A DNA stretch of 64,000 nucleotides. It comes from Actinomadura oligospora ATCC 43269. GTDB lineage: Bacteria > Actinomycetota > Actinomycetes > Streptosporangiales > Streptosporangiaceae. Shown here piece by piece: positions 26,520 to 37,087 of the stretch (its first letter is position 1; each line of letters begins with the position of its first letter). Where the stretch lies: positions 868,001 to 932,000 of the forward strand of contig NZ_JADG01000003.1 of NCBI RefSeq assembly GCF_000518265.1, read 5' to 3'. The notes below the pieces were generated by a model that saw only the letters and a program-made list of their open reading frames with translations, was not told where the DNA came from and made no database searches. The position numbers and the translations under genes were made by a program.

Positions 26520-27404
26520 CTACTCGCCGTCCGTGGTCGGGACGCCGAGCTCGGCGAGGAAGGCCGTGGTGGCCGGGGACGGCGGGAATCGGCTCCACAC
26601 GAGGTGCTCCATGCGCGTGGGGGCGTCACGGATCTGGAGAACGGCCAGGTCGGACAGTTCGGAGACGAACGACGCGGGCATCAGCCCGATGCCGAGGCCC
26701 CGCCGGATGAGCCGGGCCATGAAGTCCGCGGTCGAGATCTCGAAGGCGACCTCGCGCCGGACGCGCGCCGCCGTGAACGCCTCGTCCGACTGCGCCCGCG
26801 CGGCCGATCCCGGCGGGAAGTCGACGAACGGCTCGTCCGCCAGGTCGCGCAGGTCCACGCGGCCCCGGCCCGCGAGCGCGTGGTCGGACGCCACGACGGC
26901 GACGAGCTCGCCGCGCGCCAGCTCCCGTCCGTGCACGTCCTTCGGGTGCGCGCCCACCGGAATCCCGAGGAACGCGACGTCCAGGGTGCCGAGGCGCACG
27001 CGTTCGGCCAGTTCCTCGCTCGCGCCCGAGCGCAGGCTGATCCGCACCCGCGGATGGCGGGCGTGGAAGCGCTCCAGGACGCCGGGCAGGTCCACCGCCG
27101 TGACGGTCGGGATGGCGCCGATGGAGATCTGCCCGCGGACCTCCCCGGACGCCGCCGCCACCTCGGCCTTCGCGCGCTCCGCCGCGTCCAGGGACAGCCG
27201 CGCCGCGGGCAGGAACGCCTCACCGGCCGGGGTCAGCCGGACGCGGCGGCTCGTGCGGTCGAACAGCTTGGCGCCGAGCTCCCGTTCCAGCCGCGCGATC
27301 TGGTGGCTGAGCGCGGACTGCACGACCCTGCACTGCTCGGCGGCGCGGGTGAAGGTGCCCGTCTCGGCGACGGCGACGACGTAACGCATCTGCTGAAGCT
27401 CCAC
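26520..27404 (-). CDS. LysR-family transcriptional regulator
   Basis: LysR regulator of about 294 residues. The N-terminal winged HTH reads MRYVVAVAETGTFTRAAEQCRVVQSALSHQIARLERELGAKLFDR. The periplasmic-binding-type effector domain follows (about 90-290). GTG 27404 gives the normal N-terminus (ELQQMRYV); an ATG 60 bases upstream adds an unlikely tail. No clear ribosome site is seen. It is divergent from a broken MFS gene. LysR/MFS pairs are a standard drug-efflux arrangement, so its original target appears to have been lost by deletion. Confidence 0.92.
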   Translation of the reverse strand: MELQQMRYVVAVAETGTFTRAAEQCRVVQSALSHQIARLERELGAKLFDRTSRRVRLTPAGEAFLPAARLSLDAAERAKAEVAAASGEVRGQISIGAIPTVTAVDLPGVLERFHARHPRVRISLRSGASEELAERVRLGTLDVAFLGIPVGAHPKDVHGRELARGELVAVVASDHALAGRGRVDLRDLADEPFVDFPPGSAARAQSDEAFTAARVRREVAFEISTADFMARLIRRGLGIGLMPASFVSELSDLAVLQIRDAPTRMEHLVWSRFPPSPATTAFLAELGVPTTDGE

Positions 27405-27484
27405 GAAGTCATCGTGGATCACGATCGATGTCGATGACAAACATGTGTTGGACTCATTGATCATCGCTGGCCCAGGCTGGACGC

Positions 27485-27718
27485 ATGACGACGAGCTCCC
27501 ACCCCGAGGGTGGCGGTCTTTCGCGCGGGCTGCTGGCGCTCATGGCGGTGGCGACCGGGCTGGCCGCCGCGGGCAACTACTTCGCGCAGCCGCTGCTGGA
27601 CCTGATCGGCCGAGAGCTGGACCCGGACTCCTCGCAGGCGCCCCTGCTGGTCCTGGGCCGTCCCCCACGCGACGTCGCCGACTACGTCCGCGACCACGCC
27701 CCCGCCTTCTGCAACTGA
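27485..27718 (+). pseudogene. MFS N-terminus fused in frame to an NmrA-type C-terminus
   Basis: A 77-codon frame made of two unrelated parts. Residues about 12-46 (GLLALMAVATGLAAAGNYFAQPLLDLIGREL) are the first helix of a DHA1-type MFS exporter, close in pattern to the intact exporter at 47365. Residues about 52-77 (LLVLGRPPRDVADYVRDHAPAF) match the final helix of NmrA-type NAD(P)-binding reductases, where GRPPRSFADW is usual. The junction is near 27625. The simplest reading is one deletion that removed the rest of the exporter and most of a following reductase gene while leaving the frame open. The product is unlikely to work. Confidence 0.7.
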
Positions 27719-27733
27719 AAGGACCACCGCATC

Positions 27734-28648
27734 ATGCGACGCTCGACGATCTCGGCTCTCCTCGTCCTCGGTCTGCTCGGCGCGACGGCCGTCCCGGCCC
27801 AGGCCGCGGACACGGCACCGTTCCCCGCCGACATCCGACTTCCGGACGGATTCCAGCCCGAAGGCATCGCCACCGGGCCCGGCCCGTTCGCCTATGTCGG
27901 CTCGATGGCCGACGGCTCCATCTACCGCGCTGACCTGCGCACCGGCCGCGGCACCGTCTTCAGCAAGGGCCCCGGCACACCGTCCCTCGGCCTGAAGCTC
28001 GACAAGTACGGCCACCTGTTCGTCGCGGGCGGCACTGGCGGCGACGCCCGGATCATCGACACCCGCACTGGACGGACCCTCGCCACCTACCGACTCACCA
28101 GCGGCCCGGCGTTCGTCAACGACATCGCCATCACCGAAGGCGCGGCCTGGATCACCGACTCCACGAACCCCGTCCTGTACAAGCTGCCCCTGCGTGACGG
28201 GCGGCTGCCGGACAAGGCCGAGCGCATCCCGCTCACCGGCGACATCGAGTACGGCAGCGGCTTCAACGCCAACGGCATCACCCCCACCCCGGACGGCCGG
28301 GCACTGATCGTCGTCCAGTCCAACACCGGCGACCTGTTCCGCGTCGAGCGGACCGGCGCGACCCACCGCGTGAACCTGCACGGCGAATCCCTGAAGGAAG
28401 GCGACGGCCTGCTCCTCAGGGGCCGGACGCTCTACGCGGTGCAGAACAGGTACAACACGGTGACCGTCGTGCACCTGAACAAGGCCGGGACGGACGGCCG
28501 CGTCGTCAAGCGCGTCGGCTCGCCCCTGTTCGACGTCCCGGCGACCATCGCCGAGTTCGGATCCCGCCTCTACCTCCCCAACGCCCGCTTCGACACACCC
28601 CCGACCCCCACCACGCCCTACGACGTCACCGCCATCCCCCGCCCCTGA
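27734..28648 (+). CDS. Secreted SMP-30/gluconolactonase-like beta-propeller protein
   Basis: Exported protein of 304 residues with a standard signal peptide (basic MRRS, hydrophobic run to about 19, AQA-A cleavage about residue 25). The mature part has repeating blade motifs such as PEGIATGPGPFAYVGSMADGSIYRADLRTG, GLKLDKYGHLFVAGG, FVNDIAITEGAAWITDS and NGITPTPDGRALIVVQS, as in the SMP-30/strictosidine-synthase-like family. AAAGGA lies about 11 bases before the ATG. It follows the fused scar gene by 15 bases and may be read from the promoter of the lost exporter operon. Substrate unknown; lactonase activity is a family possibility only. Confidence 0.85.
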   Translation: MRRSTISALLVLGLLGATAVPAQAADTAPFPADIRLPDGFQPEGIATGPGPFAYVGSMADGSIYRADLRTGRGTVFSKGPGTPSLGLKLDKYGHLFVAGGTGGDARIIDTRTGRTLATYRLTSGPAFVNDIAITEGAAWITDSTNPVLYKLPLRDGRLPDKAERIPLTGDIEYGSGFNANGITPTPDGRALIVVQSNTGDLFRVERTGATHRVNLHGESLKEGDGLLLRGRTLYAVQNRYNTVTVVHLNKAGTDGRVVKRVGSPLFDVPATIAEFGSRLYLPNARFDTPPTPTTPYDVTAIPRP

Positions 28649-28660
28649 CCGGTGAGCCCC

Positions 28661-29902
28661 TCACCTCTCGGTGGGCGGTTCACCATGGACGACCTTCCAG
28701 TTCGTCCGGTCCCTCGAGTCGGGATGGGGACGGTCCGGATGGACACCGACGACGGCGAGTGGCGGCAGATCGTCGAGTTCCGACAGTTCCCGCCACTGCT
28801 CCAGCGTCACTGCCAGGAACCGCAGGCCCTTCAGCCGGGCCACCGTCCGGAGGTCGGCGACGGAGGCCCCGGCGATGTCCAGCGCCCACAGGCTCGGCGA
28901 CGCGCGCAGCGGGGCCAGGTCGACCGGCCGCGTGCAGGTGATCGACAGCGAACGCAGCTGTGGGTTCCGCGCGGGGCCGGTCAGGTCGGCGGACTCCACG
29001 TCCAGCCGCAGGTACTCCACCGGACGATCACCCGCTGGGGCCAGGTCGGGTGAACCCTCGCCCGACAGCGTCAGCGAGAGGACGTCGGGCAGCGCGCCCA
29101 GGAACGCGCAGTCCTCGACCTCGGTCACCCGCACCTCCTGCACGCGCGGCCCGGCCTGCTCCGCCTGCCCGGCCCGCTCGAGCGACGGCGGACCGTCGCT
29201 GTACACGCCATGCCCACCGGGCTCGTGCGGCAGGTCGGCTTCGATCCACAGGCTCCGGTCGTGCTGCCGGTGGTCGCCGCGTTCCAACGCCTCCACCAGG
29301 CGCCGCAGGAAGGTCGTCACCGAGTCCGCGACGTACGCCGGTCCGTCGCCGAAGTCGACCCCGACCGCGATGACCTGCCCGGGGCGGCCCTCCGGGCCCG
29401 GGTCCATGTCCAGGGCGAGCCAGTTCCCGCCGGTGTCGAACGCGAACCGGATCCATCCAGGACGCAGCGCGGAGCGCCGGACCGCGTTCGGGACACGGGC
29501 GTCGAAGAGCGTCCGGCGCCACGGCTCGTACTGCCACTCCTGCGAGATGTCGAGCCACTCGTCGTCCTCGTCGCCCAGGTCGGCGAGGGAGAACCACTCC
29601 CAGCGGTCGAACAGGGAGTTGATCTGGTGGCCCTCGCCGTCGGCGATGCCGTAGAGCGCCCGCAGGTCCGGGGGCAGGGCGAACCCGAGGTCCTCCTCGG
29701 CCTCGGCGATGTCCTCCTCGCTCGCGGGTCCGGGGAACTCGTCCTCGAAGCCGAGGATCTCCGCCGTCAGCTGCCGGTAGCGGTGGAAGAGCCGGACCGT
29801 CTCGTCCGGATCACCCGCGGGAACCGCCTTCTCCGGGCCGTCCTGCTCGTCACCCCGATCCGGCAGGACGAAGTCGTCGTCGATCACGTAGAGGTTCGCC
29901 AT
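28661..29902 (-). CDS. SMI1/KNR4-family protein with C-terminal repeat domain
   Basis: Cytoplasmic protein of 413 residues. Residues about 45-190 form the SMI1/KNR4 fold: GPASEEDIAEAEEDLGFALPPDLRALYGIADGEG, the ISQEWQYEPWRR block and IRFAFDTGGNWLALDMDPG, then GQVIAVGVDFGD. The C-terminal half has Leu-spaced repeats (LPDVLSLTLSGEGSP, LRLDVESADL, LRSLSITCTRPVDLAPL, LWALDIAGASVADLRTV) like a degenerate leucine-rich repeat. SMI1/KNR4 proteins often act as immunity proteins to polymorphic toxins, but no toxin is adjacent and the repeat extension is unusual for that role. It ends 12 bases from the convergent propeller gene. Confidence 0.85.
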   Translation of the reverse strand: MANLYVIDDDFVLPDRGDEQDGPEKAVPAGDPDETVRLFHRYRQLTAEILGFEDEFPGPASEEDIAEAEEDLGFALPPDLRALYGIADGEGHQINSLFDRWEWFSLADLGDEDDEWLDISQEWQYEPWRRTLFDARVPNAVRRSALRPGWIRFAFDTGGNWLALDMDPGPEGRPGQVIAVGVDFGDGPAYVADSVTTFLRRLVEALERGDHRQHDRSLWIEADLPHEPGGHGVYSDGPPSLERAGQAEQAGPRVQEVRVTEVEDCAFLGALPDVLSLTLSGEGSPDLAPAGDRPVEYLRLDVESADLTGPARNPQLRSLSITCTRPVDLAPLRASPSLWALDIAGASVADLRTVARLKGLRFLAVTLEQWRELSELDDLPPLAVVGVHPDRPHPDSRDRTNWKVVHGEPPTER

Positions 29903-29949
29903 GCCGACGCAACCTAGCCCCCGCCCCCGACAACCCGGCCGTGCGGGCG

Positions 29950-31185
29950 TCAGGCGACCTCGGTCATTGAGGAGATTTGGCGGACCGGGGAGAAGAAGGC
30001 GATCAGCCAGCGGAAGGTGAGTCCGGCGGCTCCGAGCCAGAGGACGACGTGGACGCCGGCGTACTGGCCGACGAGGCCGCCGAGCGCGCCGCCCAGGGCG
30101 AGGGCGCCGGTGAGGAGGAAGCGGGTGGTGGCGTTCATGCGGCCGAGCATGGCATCCGGGGTGACGTGCTGGCGGAAGCTGACCAGCAGGACGTTGTCGA
30201 CGCCCACCTTGAACAGGCTCACCGTCCAGCCGAGTCCCGCCACCCAGAGCAGCGGGCCGTGCTGGACGAGGGCCGCGAGCGGCGCGAAGGGGGCGACCGC
30301 GATTCCGGCGAGCCACAGAGCGCGGCCGACGCCGAGACGCCGGGCGAGGACGGGAGCGGCGACCGAGCCGAGGAACGCGCCCACGCCGCCCGCCGCGAGG
30401 AACAGGCCGAGGACCCCGGCGGGCAACCGCAGTTCGGTGGTGAACAGCACCAGGAACGCGACCTGGCACATCTGGATGCTGAGGTTGGTGAGCGCGCCCT
30501 CCAGCACCGCCGGACGCAGGATCGGATGGCCGAGGACGAACCGCAGCCCCTCCCCCATCCCGCCCCGCGCGGCGGGCCGGTCGGGCTCGGCGGGACGCAG
30601 GTTCCGCAGGAAGCATGCTGACCACACGTAGCCGACCGCGTCGGCCAGGACGGCGAAGGGCGCGCCGAGGGCCTGGACGACGAAGCCGCCGACGCCGCGT
30701 CCCGAGACGTCCGCGACGGTGCTGAGACCGGCGAGCGCGGAGTTGGCGGCCACCAGGCGGTCGCGTCCGACCAGGGCGGGCAGCAGGCTCAGGTGCGCGA
30801 CGTCGAAGAAGACGGTCGCGACGCCGGTGAGCAGCGTCACCGCGTAGAGCTGCGGCAGGGTGAGCACGCCGAGCGCCCAGGCGGCCGGGACGGACCCGAC
30901 CAGCGCGGCCCGGACGAGGTCGGCGACGACGAGGACGCGCCGCTTGCGCATCCGGTCGATCCAGGGCCCGGCCGGGAGCCCGACCAGAAGGAACGCGGCG
31001 GTGCTCAGCGCGGCGAGCAGCCCGACCTGGCCGGCTCCGGCGTGCAGGGCGGTCTGCGCGAGCAGCGGGACGGCGAGCGCGCCGAGCTGCGTACTGATCT
31101 TGGATGCGGCGGCCGCGGTGAACAGCAAACGGAAGTCCCGGTCGGCCAGGACGGGCCGCCGCACGTCGCGGGTGAGGGTCGTCAT
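29950..31185 (-). CDS. MFS transporter, EntS/MFS_3-like
   Basis: Transporter of 411 residues with about 11-12 membrane helices. It starts MTTLTRDVRRPVLADRDFRLLFTAAAASKISTQLGALAVPLLA, has the helix 2-3 loop GPWIDRMRKRRVLVVADL, and the later loop TPDAMLGRMNATTRFLLTG, which is diagnostic of the MFS_3/enterobactin-exporter-like group. ATG 31185 is used rather than an upstream in-frame ATG at 31212. The divergent ArsR-type gene 73 bases away starts with a strong AGGAGG and is its likely regulator. Confidence 0.9.
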   Translation of the reverse strand: MTTLTRDVRRPVLADRDFRLLFTAAAASKISTQLGALAVPLLAQTALHAGAGQVGLLAALSTAAFLLVGLPAGPWIDRMRKRRVLVVADLVRAALVGSVPAAWALGVLTLPQLYAVTLLTGVATVFFDVAHLSLLPALVGRDRLVAANSALAGLSTVADVSGRGVGGFVVQALGAPFAVLADAVGYVWSACFLRNLRPAEPDRPAARGGMGEGLRFVLGHPILRPAVLEGALTNLSIQMCQVAFLVLFTTELRLPAGVLGLFLAAGGVGAFLGSVAAPVLARRLGVGRALWLAGIAVAPFAPLAALVQHGPLLWVAGLGWTVSLFKVGVDNVLLVSFRQHVTPDAMLGRMNATTRFLLTGALALGGALGGLVGQYAGVHVVLWLGAAGLTFRWLIAFFSPVRQISSMTEVA

Positions 31186-31258
31186 GCCCGGAACCTTCGC
31201 CGACGACCGCATTCGGCCTCGACGGATTTAGTCTGGACCGAATCCAGGAGGGATCCGC

Positions 31259-32209
31259 GTGCTCGAACTGACCTTCTCCGCCGACGACCTGGCCTTCACC
31301 CGGTTCGCCATCTCGCCGCTGTGGGAGACCGTGGCGGCCGTCCGGACGCTGAAGTACCCGGCCGAACACCCGCTGCACCGCCGGTGGGCCGAGACCGTCC
31401 GGCCACGGCTGGCCGCCGCCGGAACGCGCCTGGAACCGCTGTCGGAGCTGGTCGGACCCCGGCTGATCGCCGCGTTCGCGTGCCCGCCGCCGTCCTCGCC
31501 CTCTCCCGACCTGGAGCTGGAGCTCGCCGCCCTGCGCCTCCAGCCCCACGACCGGGTCGCCGCGGACCGCGAGGCCCTCGACCTCCCGCCTGACCCCGAT
31601 CCGAAGGCCGGGCTCGACCGGCTCGCCGACACCGTCGCGGAGTTCTGGGACATCGCGCTCGCGCCCTACTGGCCACGCGTCCGGGCACTGCTGGACGGCG
31701 ACATCCTTTACCGCGCGCGACTGCTCGCGTCCGGAGGCGCGCACCGCCTTTTCGCCGACCTCAGCCCAGGCGTCACGTGGATGGGCGACCAGCTGAACGT
31801 GCCCCGCCGCGCCCCCGGCACGGTTCCGCTGGACGGACGCGGGCTGCTGCTCGTCCCGTCCGTGTTCACCTGGCCCAAACTCTTCTCCCTGACCGCGCCG
31901 GGCTGGCAGCCGCTGCTCCGCTACCCGGCACGCGGCGTCGGGACGCTCTGGGAGCACACCGAGCGGGACGCTCCGGTCGCGCTCGCGAAGATCCTCGGCC
32001 GCTCCCGCGCGCACCTGCTCGTCCTCCTGGACGAACCGGCCGCCACCGGCGACCTCGCCCTCCGCGCCGGGCTCTCGGCGGGCGGCACGTCCCAGCACCT
32101 CACCGCGCTGCGCGACGCCGGGCTCGTCTCGGCGCACCGGACGGGCCGCTACGTCCTCTACGCGCGCACGGAGATCGCCGAGGCCCTCCTCGCCGCCCCG
32201 CACACCTGA
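31259..32209 (+). CDS. ArsR-family regulator with DUF5937-like N-terminal domain
   Basis: Regulator of 316 residues. The first about 220 residues start LELTFSADDLAFTRFAISPLWETVAAVRTL and contain GVTWMGDQLNVPRR, a pattern I associate with the DUF5937 sensor domain. The C-terminal about 80 residues are an ArsR winged helix (GRSRAHLLVLLDEPAATGDLALRAGLSAGGTSQHLTALRDAGLV). The usual metal-binding Cys residues of ArsR proteins are absent, so it does not look like a metal sensor. GTG 31259 has AGGAGG 7 bases upstream. It is divergent from the MFS transporter. Confidence 0.9.
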   Translation: MLELTFSADDLAFTRFAISPLWETVAAVRTLKYPAEHPLHRRWAETVRPRLAAAGTRLEPLSELVGPRLIAAFACPPPSSPSPDLELELAALRLQPHDRVAADREALDLPPDPDPKAGLDRLADTVAEFWDIALAPYWPRVRALLDGDILYRARLLASGGAHRLFADLSPGVTWMGDQLNVPRRAPGTVPLDGRGLLLVPSVFTWPKLFSLTAPGWQPLLRYPARGVGTLWEHTERDAPVALAKILGRSRAHLLVLLDEPAATGDLALRAGLSAGGTSQHLTALRDAGLVSAHRTGRYVLYARTEIAEALLAAPHT

Positions 32210-32288
32210 TGCCGCGTCCCGCGAGGGTGACGGCGCAAGATCACGATATCCACGGCGGCGCGGAGGGCGGATCACTAGGATCCCGCAG

Positions 32289-33266
32289 ATGATCACGAGC
32301 AAGCCGTCTCCCGCCGAATCCCCGATCTGCCACCTCGGGGTGGTGCACCACGCGGGTGCACCACTGGTCGTCTGCGCCGAGAGATGGGGTGGTGTCCTCG
32401 TGTGGTCACCCGCCGACGGGGAGTGGACCACTCCACGGCTGGCCTTCGCGCATCGTGAGGACCCGGCCTTCGCCGAATACCCGGACGCGCACAACGAACT
32501 CGACAAGGTCGCCGCGCTTTCGGCCGACGGCAGGCTGCTGCTGGCGGCGGGCGGAGACGAACAGGAACCCGCCGTGTGGAACGTCGACAGTGGCGAACTC
32601 GTGGCCCACACGCCTTCCTGTGGCGCGTACACCACCGACATCGTCGCGCTCGACGACAGGTTCGTCACCGCCCAGCAGTACTCCGAGGAAGTGCGCCTCT
32701 GGTCACCCGACGGCACCGACACCCTCCTGGACGAGGTGGGCTCGCTCTTCTGCCTGGCCTCGGCCCAAATCGGCGACCGAACCCTCCTCCTCACGGGCGG
32801 GTCGGGCGTGACGGTGTGGGACGCCGCGACACTGACCGAGCTCGGGAACTTCTACCCGGCCGAGGACGAGCGCGTGTGGGCCGTAGCGGCCTGCTCGCTG
32901 GGACGGACCACGGCGATCATCGGACTGACCGAGGAATGCATGCTCCACGCCTGGTCCCTCGACGCCGACGACCCTGACGAGGCCCTGCTGTACGACCCGG
33001 TCGAACTCAACGGCGCCGACGACCTGATGGTGGTGATCCATGTCGACGGCCGCCCCCTCGTGGTGAACCCGACCGAGAGCTCGCTGCACCTCTTGGACGC
33101 CGCCGACGGAACCACGGTCGGCCACGTCCCTACCCCCGGCCACAGCGTCACGGCTATGAAAGCGGCAACCGTGGACGGCCGTCCTGTGCTCGTCACCGGC
33201 GGAGACGACGGCATCCTCCGCATCTGGGACGAAACCGACCTCACCCAGGCGCTCCACCAGGACTGA
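32289..33266 (+). CDS. WD40-like beta-propeller protein
   Basis: Cytoplasmic protein of 325 residues, no signal peptide, with recurring WD40-style blades: GVLVWSPADGEW, AALSADGRLLLAAGGDEQEPAVWNVDSG, EVRLWSPDG, LLTGGSGVTVWDAAT and VLVTGGDDGILRIWDETDL. I count about six to seven blades, enough for one propeller. It acts most likely as a scaffold. It belongs to a neighbourhood of scaffold-type proteins (SMI1/KNR4 at 28661, HEAT-like at 37088), though no shared operon is visible. A hairpin separates it from the convergent monooxygenase gene. Confidence 0.85.
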   Translation: MITSKPSPAESPICHLGVVHHAGAPLVVCAERWGGVLVWSPADGEWTTPRLAFAHREDPAFAEYPDAHNELDKVAALSADGRLLLAAGGDEQEPAVWNVDSGELVAHTPSCGAYTTDIVALDDRFVTAQQYSEEVRLWSPDGTDTLLDEVGSLFCLASAQIGDRTLLLTGGSGVTVWDAATLTELGNFYPAEDERVWAVAACSLGRTTAIIGLTEECMLHAWSLDADDPDEALLYDPVELNGADDLMVVIHVDGRPLVVNPTESSLHLLDAADGTTVGHVPTPGHSVTAMKAATVDGRPVLVTGGDDGILRIWDETDLTQALHQD

Positions 33267-33279
33267 GGGCCGTCATGCG

Positions 33280-33315
33280 CCGGTGAGCGCGAGCCATTCC
33301 GCCCGCGTTCACCGG
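33280..33315. terminator. Bidirectional terminator between WD40 and Rox-like genes
   Basis: CCGGTGAGCGCG pairs with CGCGTTCACCGG, 12 bp with one G-T wobble and a 12-base loop, in the gap between two convergent stops. Confidence 0.65.
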
Positions 33316-33319
33316 GGGC

Positions 33320-35459
<2,140 letters not shown>

Positions 35460-35490
35460 GTTCCGAGCCTAGGAGGGCCGTGGGACATTC

Positions 35491-36015
35491 TCAGCGATTG
35501 ATGGCGTCGCGCACGTCCCTGGCGATCTGCTCGTCGATCCGGCCGTCCGGCGCGCCGCCGACGCCGACTCCCGCGATCGGGAAACCGTTCCGCTTGACCG
35601 GAACGCCACCGGCCAGGGTGAGCGTGCCGGGAATCTGGCGGATGGTGGCGTTCCCTGCCAGCGCGCTGGTCGGCTGCCCAAAGGCCACGGCCGTGTACGC
35701 CTTGCGCTTGGCCGACTCATAGGTCTGAGGCCCGGCCTGGCGCATCCGCACGACGAGGCGGATGACGCCGGACCGCTCCATGACGACCACCGTCACCCGC
35801 TGCCCCCGCCCTTCGGCGGAGCGGACCGCGGCCCTGCTGGCGCGCTCGAGCGACGCGTTCGACAGGACCTCGTCGACCGGATGCCCGGCCCGGACCTTCG
35901 CCGCGGGCGCCTGGCGCGCGGGCGCCTGCGCCGAGGCGTTCCCCGACAAGGGCAGCGTCACCGACGCGACCGCGCCCAGCGCGACGACCCCCGCGGCGAC
36001 ATGGCGAAGCGACAT
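35491..36015 (-). CDS. Exported GlcG/HbpS-like (DUF336) protein
   Basis: Secreted protein of 174 residues. The signal peptide is clear (MSLRHVAAGVVALGAVASV, cleavage after ASA near residue 29). The mature part is the GlcG/HbpS fold: LERASRAAVRSAEGRGQRVTVVVMERSGVIRLVVRM, ESAKRKAYTAVAFGQPT and TLAGGVPVKRNGFPIAGVGVGGAPDGRIDEQIARDVR. HbpS-type proteins bind haem outside the cell; others bind small molecules. There is no two-component partner of the SenSR type beside it. ATG 36015 has GGGGGAAC upstream. Confidence 0.9.
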   Translation of the reverse strand: MSLRHVAAGVVALGAVASVTLPLSGNASAQAPARQAPAAKVRAGHPVDEVLSNASLERASRAAVRSAEGRGQRVTVVVMERSGVIRLVVRMRQAGPQTYESAKRKAYTAVAFGQPTSALAGNATIRQIPGTLTLAGGVPVKRNGFPIAGVGVGGAPDGRIDEQIARDVRDAINR

Positions 36016-36153
36016 GACTGTTCCCCCTGGACAAGGACGGCTTGCGACGTGGGACGGAGAGCGGCGGCCCCCCACCGATTCGTCTCCGCCCTCGTCACCG
36101 GAAGAACCAAGACCAAGGTCATCATTACCCCCGAATCAGGTCAGGGCCCCTTT

Positions 36154-37008
36154 TCAGCGGTGGCTGCGGTGGACGGTCGCGGGGCCGATCGCGCGGAGGA
36201 GTTCGAGGGCCTCGATGCTCCTGGAGCCGGGCGGGGGCGTGAAGAGGCGCAGTCGCTGGTCGGCGGCCTGGGTCTGGAGCATCTCGAAGTCGAACTCGAT
36301 GGGACCGACGGACGGATGCATGACGCGCATCCGGTTGCCGCGGCGGACGGCGACCTCGTGCAGCCGCCACAGCACGGAGAACTCCTCGCTCGCCGCCTCG
36401 AGCCGTCCGATCAGGGCGGTCGAGGGACGGTCGTAGCCACGGCGGGTCGCGGCGGCGCGCAGGTCCGCGACATGCAGGCGGCCGAGCCGGTCGTGCTCCT
36501 CGGCGGAGTACGGCTCGCGCACGAACGGGTCGGTGAACCAGCGCCACACGATGTTCCGGTCCGGTTCCTCGATCGTGCAGACGCAGCCGAACAGCGCCTC
36601 GGCCAGGGCGTTCTGCGCGAGCAGGTCGCCGAGGTCGGTGAGGAGCTGGGCCGGGGTGTCCCCCAGCCGGTCGAGCAGGTAGAGCAGGCCGGGGCGGACG
36701 TGGTCCCCGGCGCGCGTCCCCTCGGGAGGACGGTGGCCCGCGAGCAGGAAGAGGTGGTCCCGCTCGTCCTCGGTCAGCCTCAGGGCCCGGGCGAGCGCGG
36801 CCAGGAGCTGGGTGGACGGCTGGGAACTGCGCGCCTGCTCGAGCCGCATCACGTAGTCGGCCGACACCCCGGCGAGCTGGGCCACCTCCTCACGGCGCAG
36901 GCCGGGCGTCCGGCGGCGCGGTCCGGCGGGCAGGCCGACCTCCTGCGGCTGGAGCCGCTCGCGGGAACGGCGGAGGAAGTCCGCGAGGTTGGAGCGGTCC
37001 AGGGTCAT
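36154..37008 (-). CDS. XRE-family regulator with MmyB-like ligand domain
   Basis: Regulator of 284 residues. The N-terminal HTH (about 8-85) has the family pattern LADFLRRSRERLQPQEVGLP, RRTPGLRREEVAQLAGVSADYVMRLEQAR. The C-terminal MmyB-like domain (about 105-275) binds a hydrophobic ligand in known members and includes NALAEALFG, IVWRWFTDP and the final VHEV/EFDFEMLQTQAADQRLRLFTPPPGS segment. ATG 37008 is preferred over 37017. Such genes usually control a divergent reductase gene. Here the flanking genes run the same way, so the target is unclear. Confidence 0.9.
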   Translation of the reverse strand: MTLDRSNLADFLRRSRERLQPQEVGLPAGPRRRTPGLRREEVAQLAGVSADYVMRLEQARSSQPSTQLLAALARALRLTEDERDHLFLLAGHRPPEGTRAGDHVRPGLLYLLDRLGDTPAQLLTDLGDLLAQNALAEALFGCVCTIEEPDRNIVWRWFTDPFVREPYSAEEHDRLGRLHVADLRAAATRRGYDRPSTALIGRLEAASEEFSVLWRLHEVAVRRGNRMRVMHPSVGPIEFDFEMLQTQAADQRLRLFTPPPGSRSIEALELLRAIGPATVHRSHR

Positions 37009-37087
37009 GCCGTCCATCCTCGCTCACCCGGCCCACCCCGCCCGCCGCGAGGCGCGGGCACCGTGAGGCGCGGGCGAAGGCGTTCGG

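Noticed and set aside
28661..32794. Minus-strand reading frame of 1377 codons spanning several genes
   Set aside because: Only its last 413 codons (from ATG 29902) make a sensible protein; the rest is antisense to the ArsR and WD40 genes and stays open because of high GC.
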